Shown in pieces: positions 59,851 to 64,000 of a stretch of DNA of 64,000 nt. Made by a program: the position numbers and the translations under genes. Numbering within the stretch: position 1 is the stretch's first letter; each line of letters begins with the position of its first letter. A model generated the notes under the pieces. It did no database searches, was not told the DNA's origin, and was given only the letters and a program-made list of their open reading frames with translations. Origin of the DNA: JAWXCE01 sp033764775 (GTDB lineage Bacteria; Pseudomonadota; Alphaproteobacteria; Rhizobiales; Rhodomicrobiaceae); the NCBI GenBank assembly GCA_033764775.1, contig JANRIQ010000012.1, positions 62,001-126,000 of the forward strand, in the 5' to 3' direction.

Positions 59851-60450
59851 GTGGCTCCCGACATCAACGCGAACAGCGACGACTCCCTGCTGGCGCTGAT
59901 CGCGCGCGGAAGCCACGCCGCCTTTGTTGTGCTCGTCAATCGCTACGCAAAGCGGTTCCACGCCAGCGCTTACTACCTGCTGAACAGCAGGGAGGACGCG
60001 GAGGACGTGGTGCAGGAGGCGTTTCTTCGGCTTTGGCGTCGTCCGGATATGTGGGACGCTGGGAAAGGCGTAAAGTTCGCCACCTGGTTCAATCGGATCG
60101 TGGTGAACGCCGCGTTGGACACGCTCCGCCGCCGGCGCCGGCCCATGGAGGCGCTGGACGTTGTCGCCGAGACGCCGGACGATCAGCCTCATCCGGACGA
60201 ATGGATCGAAGCGAACAAACGAAAAGCCCTCGTGGACGAGGCGATCAAAAATCTCCCGGAGCACCAGCAATTGGCGCTCAATCTTTGCTTTTACGCCGGC
60301 ATGAGCAACCAGGAGGCGGCCGACGCTATGGGGTTAAATCTGAAAGCGCTGCAATCGCTTTTGATGCGCGCCAAAAGCGGCGTCCGCAGGCGGCTCCACA
60401 CGGCGCGCGAGCCGGGCAGGTTTCGCGAGGAGAAGCGCGATGACGCTTGA
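59851..60450 (+). CDS. ECF-type RNA polymerase sigma factor
   Basis: A 199-residue sigma factor. Region 2 contains YYLLNSREDAEDVVQEAFLR followed by LWRRP, and region 4 contains LPEHQQLALNLCFYAGMSNQ then EAADAMGL. The start is a GTG at 59851 after CGGAGAAGCGGC. Its end overlaps the next gene by 11 bases. The gene set that follows (membrane protein, CnrX/CpxP-like sensor) suggests it is held inactive at the membrane and released by a periplasmic signal, perhaps metal. Confidence 0.9.
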   Translation: MAPDINANSDDSLLALIARGSHAAFVVLVNRYAKRFHASAYYLLNSREDAEDVVQEAFLRLWRRPDMWDAGKGVKFATWFNRIVVNAALDTLRRRRRPMEALDVVAETPDDQPHPDEWIEANKRKALVDEAIKNLPEHQQLALNLCFYAGMSNQEAADAMGLNLKALQSLLMRAKSGVRRRLHTAREPGRFREEKRDDA

Positions 60451-60865
60451 TGAATTTTTGCAAGGTCTGGCGCATCATGGGGCTCGGCTCGACGACTGGC
60501 CGCCGGGCCTCAAAGAAGCCGCCCAAGCCGCCGTTAGCCGCGACGCAGCGCTGGCCGCCGCGCTCGCGCGCGAGGCGCGCTTCGAGGAGGCCTTGCGAGG
60601 CCGATTTTACGAACCGCCCTCGCCGGATTTCGCTCTGCGCGTCGTTCAGGCGGCGGCATCGCGCAGTCCCAGCGCTTTCGACGAGATTGCGCTGCTTTTC
60701 CAGCGGATCGTCGCGGAAGTCACGCCGCGTCCCGCCCTGAGCTTCGGGTTGCTTCTGGCGTTGGGCGCCATCCTCGGAGCGTACGCCTCAGCCGCCGTGA
60801 ACGGGAACGGCGCGGAAAGAGACGTCCTCAATGCATTGTTCAGTCTAGAAAGGAGCACGCTGTGA
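60440..60865 (+). CDS. Putative anti-sigma factor with one membrane helix
   Basis: A 141-residue protein. The N-terminal half is soluble and helical (RLDDWPPGLKEAAQAAVSRD), and one hydrophobic helix (about 96-117, ALSFGLLLALGAILGAYASA) precedes a short tail. It overlaps the sigma gene by 11 bases and the next gene by four. Position and layout fit an anti-sigma factor like CnrY; there is no zinc-binding H-x3-C-x2-C motif. The function is inferred. Confidence 0.65.
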   Translation: MTLDEFLQGLAHHGARLDDWPPGLKEAAQAAVSRDAALAAALAREARFEEALRGRFYEPPSPDFALRVVQAAASRSPSAFDEIALLFQRIVAEVTPRPALSFGLLLALGAILGAYASAAVNGNGAERDVLNALFSLERSTL

Positions 60866-61305
60866 GCAAGCTCGCCAAAACCGCGCTGGCCGTCTCGCTG
60901 GCCTTGAATGTTGTTCTTGTCGGTTTCATAGCGGGCCACGCCTTGACCGTGTTGTCGCCGCGCGCATTCGTGCGCGACCAGCAAAACGCTGTGTTGCGCA
61001 TTGTGCCGCCGGAGCGAGCGCGTGAACTCGCCCCCCGCCTCGACCGAATGGATGCGCGCATGACGGGCCTTGAGGCGGCGATCCACGAGGCGCGTAGAGA
61101 CGTCATCGCCCGGCTTTCCGCAGCCGAGTTCGACCCGGCGGCAATGCGCGAAATCTTAAGCCGACTTAGCGCTTTGCGCGAAAGCGCGTTCGCCGATCTG
61201 AGTGAGTTCCTCATCGACGCCGCAAACGGCCTTCCCGTCGAGACGAGAAAGAAGATCGCCGATCATATCGAAGCGATGCCGGGGCCGCCCTCGACCGGGC
61301 GATGA
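60862..61305 (+). CDS. Periplasmic CnrX/CpxP-like sensor protein
   Basis: A 147-residue protein with an N-terminal membrane anchor (about 5-30) and a helical periplasmic domain. The pattern ARELAPRLDRMDARMTGLEA, then ARRDVIARLSAAEFDPAAM and LSEFLIDAANGLPVETRKKI resembles the periplasmic heavy-metal sensor family (CnrX, CpxP, Spy). It has no Cys in the visible domain. The start is a GTG overlapping the previous stop (GTGA). It probably senses a periplasmic signal and passes it to the putative anti-sigma factor. Confidence 0.75.
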   Translation: MSKLAKTALAVSLALNVVLVGFIAGHALTVLSPRAFVRDQQNAVLRIVPPERARELAPRLDRMDARMTGLEAAIHEARRDVIARLSAAEFDPAAMREILSRLSALRESAFADLSEFLIDAANGLPVETRKKIADHIEAMPGPPSTGR

Positions 61306-61374
61306 AGCGGGAGGGTTGGCGGCGGCCGGCGATTGCTCTAGCGTGACGCGCAAACGACAACCTGGACGCCCATC

Positions 61375-61860
61375 ATGCCTTCATTCGACATCGTCTCCAA
61401 AATCGAGTTCCCGGACGTGGACAACGCTTTGCAAAGCCTTAAGAAAGAGATTGAAACACGCTACGATTTCAAGGGATCGAAGTGCAGCATCGAGCGGAAG
61501 GACGCCGTGCTCACCATCCTGGCCGACGACGACCTCAAGCTCAAACAGATGCACGAGCTGCTTCAGGGACATCTGGCGCGCCGCAAAATCGAACCCGGAT
61601 CGCTCGATTACGGCGATCCGCAGAAAGCCGCCGGGCAATCGGTGCGCCAGACGGTCACGATCAAAAACGGCATCGACAAAGATCTGGCCAAGACCATCGT
61701 CAAGGCCGTGAAGGACAGCAAACTGAAGGTGCAGATCTCCATCCAGGGCGATGAGTTGCGGGTGACCGGAAAAAACCGCGACGACCTGCAAGCGGCCATT
61801 CAGCACGTGAAGGGAATGAAAAACGAGCAGCCGTTGCAATTCGTGAACTTCAGGGATTGA
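61375..61860 (+). CDS. yajQ: YajQ family nucleotide-binding protein
   Basis: A 161-residue protein of standard length. It begins MPSFDIVSKIEFPDVDNAL and shows ETRYDFKGSKCSIE, YGDPQKAAGQSVRQTV and IQGDELRVTGKNRDDLQ, the family core. Some YajQ bind cyclic-di-GMP and act with transcription factors; others bind RNA or nucleotides. The start is an ATG at 61375 without a strong ribosome-binding site. Confidence 0.94.
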   Translation: MPSFDIVSKIEFPDVDNALQSLKKEIETRYDFKGSKCSIERKDAVLTILADDDLKLKQMHELLQGHLARRKIEPGSLDYGDPQKAAGQSVRQTVTIKNGIDKDLAKTIVKAVKDSKLKVQISIQGDELRVTGKNRDDLQAAIQHVKGMKNEQPLQFVNFRD

Positions 61861-61907
61861 TCGGGCGGCGTTTTCCGCGCTAGCCGTCAAGCGGGAGGTG
61901 TCCGCCC

Positions 61908-62561
61908 GTGAGGTCGTTTCGCAGACGGTTCGCGCAAGCCGGCGCGGCGAAGGCCGCAGCCGCCTTCGCCCTGCTGTGTCTTGCCGGATGCGGCGGGGGC
62001 GCGTCGCTCAGCGTCGGCCTATCCGACGGCGATGCGGCCCCAAGTCTTGCGGCCTCGATCCCGCCGCCGCCCCTGCCCGCGCCGCGCGACCCGTCCCGGG
62101 GGAAAAACCTCGCCGCGCTCGCCGCCGCCGCCCCCAAGCCGCAGCCCCAGCCGCCCAAGAGCGGCTTGTTCGGCGCGCTCGCTCTGTCGTTGCCCGCCGA
62201 AGCGCTTAAGCCCGGCGTTCACGCGCCCTCGTCGGTGCAGACGGAGATGACGCCGGTGACCGCCTACGCCGCTGTCGCGCGCTTCGTTCAGAAATGCTGG
62301 CTCAGCTACGCCAAACCGCGCCTGGCTAACCACAAATTCGACGGTGAGGCCTCGCTCGATGGCGGCGGATCGGCCAAGATCCTCATTTATGAGACAGCGC
62401 CGGATCAGCAGCTTGGGCGCGCGGCCTTCCGGGTGGACTTTTCGTCCTCAGCGGGCGGCGCGCTGATCGAGAGCGCTAACATCCGTTTGAGCGAGCAGGA
62501 TCGCGAGAAGCTACAGGCCGACATCGCTCGCTGGGCGCGAGGCGAAGAGACCTGTTCTTAA
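61908..62561 (+). CDS. Lipoprotein, first of two related genes
   Basis: A 217-residue protein. It starts with a GTG after GGGAGGTGTCC and has a lipobox LLCLAGC (Cys 28). A Pro-rich linker (PPPPLPAPRD, then PKPQPQPPKS) leads to a domain with FVQKCWLSYAKPRLANHKFD and a C-terminal DIARWARGEETCS. The domain has two cysteines that could pair. The next gene codes for a similar domain. The family is unknown to me. Confidence 0.75.
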   Translation: MRSFRRRFAQAGAAKAAAAFALLCLAGCGGGASLSVGLSDGDAAPSLAASIPPPPLPAPRDPSRGKNLAALAAAAPKPQPQPPKSGLFGALALSLPAEALKPGVHAPSSVQTEMTPVTAYAAVARFVQKCWLSYAKPRLANHKFDGEASLDGGGSAKILIYETAPDQQLGRAAFRVDFSSSAGGALIESANIRLSEQDREKLQADIARWARGEETCS

Positions 62562-62672
62562 TCATCTTGTTGCCAAGGCGCCCCATCGCGCGCAGCCCGG
62601 CTCGACGGCGCCGGCCTTGACATTTTTTGACCAAATTTGGAGCCGCACTAACGGGTGGTGGAGGTGCGGCGG

Positions 62673-63182
62673 ATGAAGCTGGGGGTCGTGTCGATTGTCG
62701 CTTTATCGGTGGCCGCCGCAGCGGGCGCGGGGTGCTCGTCAAAGCGCGAGTCCGTCGTCTCGCAGCTCGCCGGCTCCGAGCCGCAGCGCATCTCCTTCGG
62801 CGATCCGCAAAGCGTGCACCGCAGCTTTTCCGAAAAGGTTCACGCCTGCTGGTTTAACGGGCACAATCCGGCGCTCGCGGGATACACGCTCGACGCGCGG
62901 CCCATGCTCGCCTCGGACGGAGACGCGGCGCCGGCGATACGAATCCTGCCCGCCGCCCCTGTCGGCGGACCCGCGCAAGGCTTTGAGGTGCAGTTCCACA
63001 CCTACAACGGCAACACGCTCATCTCAACGCGCAACCACACATTACCCTCCGAACTCGCCGCGCGCCTCAGGCAAGACATCGACACCTGGATTTTTGGTCG
63101 CGCCGGTTGCGGCGACGCGTCGCCGTCCGCAGCGCCGCCGCCATTCGCCCCCGCGCCGCGACTCGCCCCGCAAAACGCCTAG
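62673..63182 (+). CDS. Lipoprotein, second of two related genes
   Basis: A 169-residue protein. The ATG at 62673 follows GGAGG and begins a signal with lipobox AAAAGAGC (Cys 21). The domain is close to the first lipoprotein: KVHACWFNGHNPALAGYTLD aligns with QKCWLSYAKPRLANHKFD, and DIDTWIFGRAGC with DIARWARGEETC. A Pro-rich tail follows. It converges with sciP, overlapping it by four bases. The function is unknown. Confidence 0.78.
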   Translation: MKLGVVSIVALSVAAAAGAGCSSKRESVVSQLAGSEPQRISFGDPQSVHRSFSEKVHACWFNGHNPALAGYTLDARPMLASDGDAAPAIRILPAAPVGGPAQGFEVQFHTYNGNTLISTRNHTLPSELAARLRQDIDTWIFGRAGCGDASPSAAPPPFAPAPRLAPQNA

Positions 63183-63454
63183 GCGCGGTAATCCTGCACC
63201 CGCGTCGCGCGCAAGCCCGGCAGGCCGTGCCGCTCGATCGAGCGCTGCCAGCTCAGAAATTCGTCAACGGTCAGCTTATAGCGCCCGCAGGCGTCCTCCA
63301 GGCTGAGCAATCCGCCCCGCACGGCGGCCACCACCTCGGCCTTGCGCCTTATGACCCAGCGCTTCGTGTTGGTGGGGGGCAGATCCGCGACGGTGAGGGG
63401 GCTGCCGTCGGGGCCGATCACATATTTCGCGCGCGTTCTCAAATGTTCGGTCAT
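63179..63454 (-). CDS. sciP: SciP-type CtrA inhibitor (DUF1153)
   Basis: A 91-residue protein. It matches Caulobacter SciP along its length: AKYVIGPDGSPLTVADLPP, KRWVIRRKAEVVAAVRGGLL and LTVDEFLSWQRSIERHGLPG. The helix-turn-helix is in the middle. SciP binds CtrA and blocks its activator role in the cell cycle. The start at 63454 is MTEHLRTRAKYV. A TTAA-N7-TTAA box lies 54 bases upstream, as expected for a CtrA-regulated gene. It is divergent from mnmA. Confidence 0.92.
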   Translation of the reverse strand: MTEHLRTRAKYVIGPDGSPLTVADLPPTNTKRWVIRRKAEVVAAVRGGLLSLEDACGRYKLTVDEFLSWQRSIERHGLPGLRATRVQDYRA

Positions 63455-63507
63455 CGTACTCTCAACTCAACTCGCCAGACCACTGCCGCGACCATAGCCC
63501 TCCCGAT

Positions 63508-63522
63508 TTAACGGCGGCTTAA
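63508..63522. promoter_or_regulatory. CtrA-binding box between sciP and mnmA
   Basis: TTAA-CGGCGGC-TTAA is a perfect TTAA-N7-TTAA match to the CtrA consensus. It is 54 bases upstream of the sciP start and 86 upstream of mnmA. In Caulobacter sciP is activated by CtrA and then inhibits CtrA. The same loop is likely here. Confidence 0.75.
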
Positions 63523-63607
63523 GTCGCATGGTGAACGAGAGATGAGCGCTTCCGCGCGCGGCGCCGCGAACATTGATCGCGAGGCGCGCCCGCGCTACAA
63601 CTGCGCC

Positions 63608-64000
63608 ATGAACGACCTTTCGCCACTCGCTCCCACCTTGGATGCGCCCGCCCGCGCCGCGGCCCCGCGCGCGCTCAACAGCCTCGGTTTCGCCAAAAGC
63701 CCAGCGGAGACCCGCGTTGTCGTCGCCATGTCCGGCGGCGTGGACAGCTCGACCGTCGCAGCGCTGTTGAAGCGCGAGGGCTATGACGTGATCGGCGTCA
63801 CGCTCCAGCTTTACGACCACGGCGCGGCGACGGCCAAAAAAGGCGCCTGCTGCGCGGGGCAAGACATACACGACGCGCGGCGGGTGGCTGACGCCATCGG
63901 CGTTCCGCATTTCGTGCTGAATTACGAGAAGCGCTTCAAGCGGTCCGTCATCGACCCGTTCGCCGCGAGCTATCTCGAAGGCGAGACGCCGATCCCGTGC
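63608..64000 (+). CDS. mnmA: tRNA-specific 2-thiouridylase, N-terminal part (runs off window)
   Basis: The frame is open from an ATG at 63608 to the last base, 131 codons. The ATP pyrophosphatase P-loop is VVAMSGGVDSSTVAALLK, followed by IGVTLQLYDHG and CCAGQDIHDARRVADAIGVP. It ends at TPIPC, where the first catalytic cysteine region begins. MnmA adds sulfur to U34 of tRNA-Lys, -Glu and -Gln. The remaining ~250 residues are outside the window. Confidence 0.95.
   Translation, partial: MNDLSPLAPTLDAPARAAAPRALNSLGFAKSPAETRVVVAMSGGVDSSTVAALLKREGYDVIGVTLQLYDHGAATAKKGACCAGQDIHDARRVADAIGVPHFVLNYEKRFKRSVIDPFAASYLEGETPIPC

Overview
The window is GC-rich alphaproteobacterial chromosome. GcrA, SciP with a CtrA-type box, a SAM-II riboswitch ahead of metZ and the argD-argF-hslO order all fit the class, most likely the order Hyphomicrobiales (Rhizobiales); I cannot name genus or species. 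It carries most of a photosynthesis gene cluster (PGC) for bacteriochlorophyll a and a type-2 reaction centre with LH1, so the organism is a purple non-sulfur or aerobic anoxygenic phototroph. The only Mg-protoporphyrin ester cyclase here is the O2-dependent AcsF.

Layout. 1-10.4 kb: end of rplA, a structured leader, rplJ-rplL, rpoB-rpoC. 10.6-18.9 kb: an exported BON-like protein, gcrA, a 477-bp intergenic region ending in an orphan terminator, argD-argF-hslO, metZ (reverse) behind a SAM-II riboswitch and terminator, a double-length dCTP deaminase, a GNAT enzyme and tRNA-Gly(CCC). 19.1-59.3 kb: the PGC. Reverse: bchG-bch2-bchP-tspO-orf, then aerR-ppsR. Forward: bchF-N-B-H-L-M-lhaA-puhA-puhB-puhC-orf-acsF-puhE, then hemA. 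Reverse: crtF-bchC-X-Y-Z-pufQ-B-A-L-M and a small exported protein. Forward: crtD-crtC. Reverse: a DUF3422 protein with a 50-aa membrane protein, and bchO-D-I. 59.5-64 kb: an EF-hand protein, ECF sigma factor, membrane protein and CnrX/CpxP-like sensor, yajQ, two related lipoproteins, sciP (reverse) and the start of mnmA.

How the genes work together. Chlorophyllide genes (bchDIH, M, acsF, NBL, F, XYZ, C, G, P) cover the route from protoporphyrin IX to bacteriochlorophyll a, apart from any 8-vinyl reductase. hemA feeds 5-aminolevulinate. pufBALM and puhA encode LH1 and the reaction centre; lhaA, pufQ, puhB, puhC and puhE assist assembly. crtC, crtD and crtF are the late steps to spirilloxanthin-type carotenoids; crtE, crtB and crtI are not in the window. 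PpsR-type boxes (TGT-N12-ACA or one-mismatch forms), mostly overlapping sigma70-like promoters, lie ahead of bchG, bchF, hemA, bchC and crtF/crtD. The repressor gene ppsR and the antirepressor gene aerR sit in the middle of the cluster, so one light/redox circuit probably controls most of it.

No CRISPR array, insertion sequence, prophage or rRNA gene was seen. The most unusual items are the unlinked-gene terminator between gcrA and argD, a repeat-like insertion with a C8 tract at the start of bchY, a long crtD/crtC overlap, a palindrome that supplies the stop codons of two converging genes, a disordered exported protein where pufC is found in other phototrophs, the EF-hand/ECF/metal-sensor operon, and a CtrA box beside sciP.
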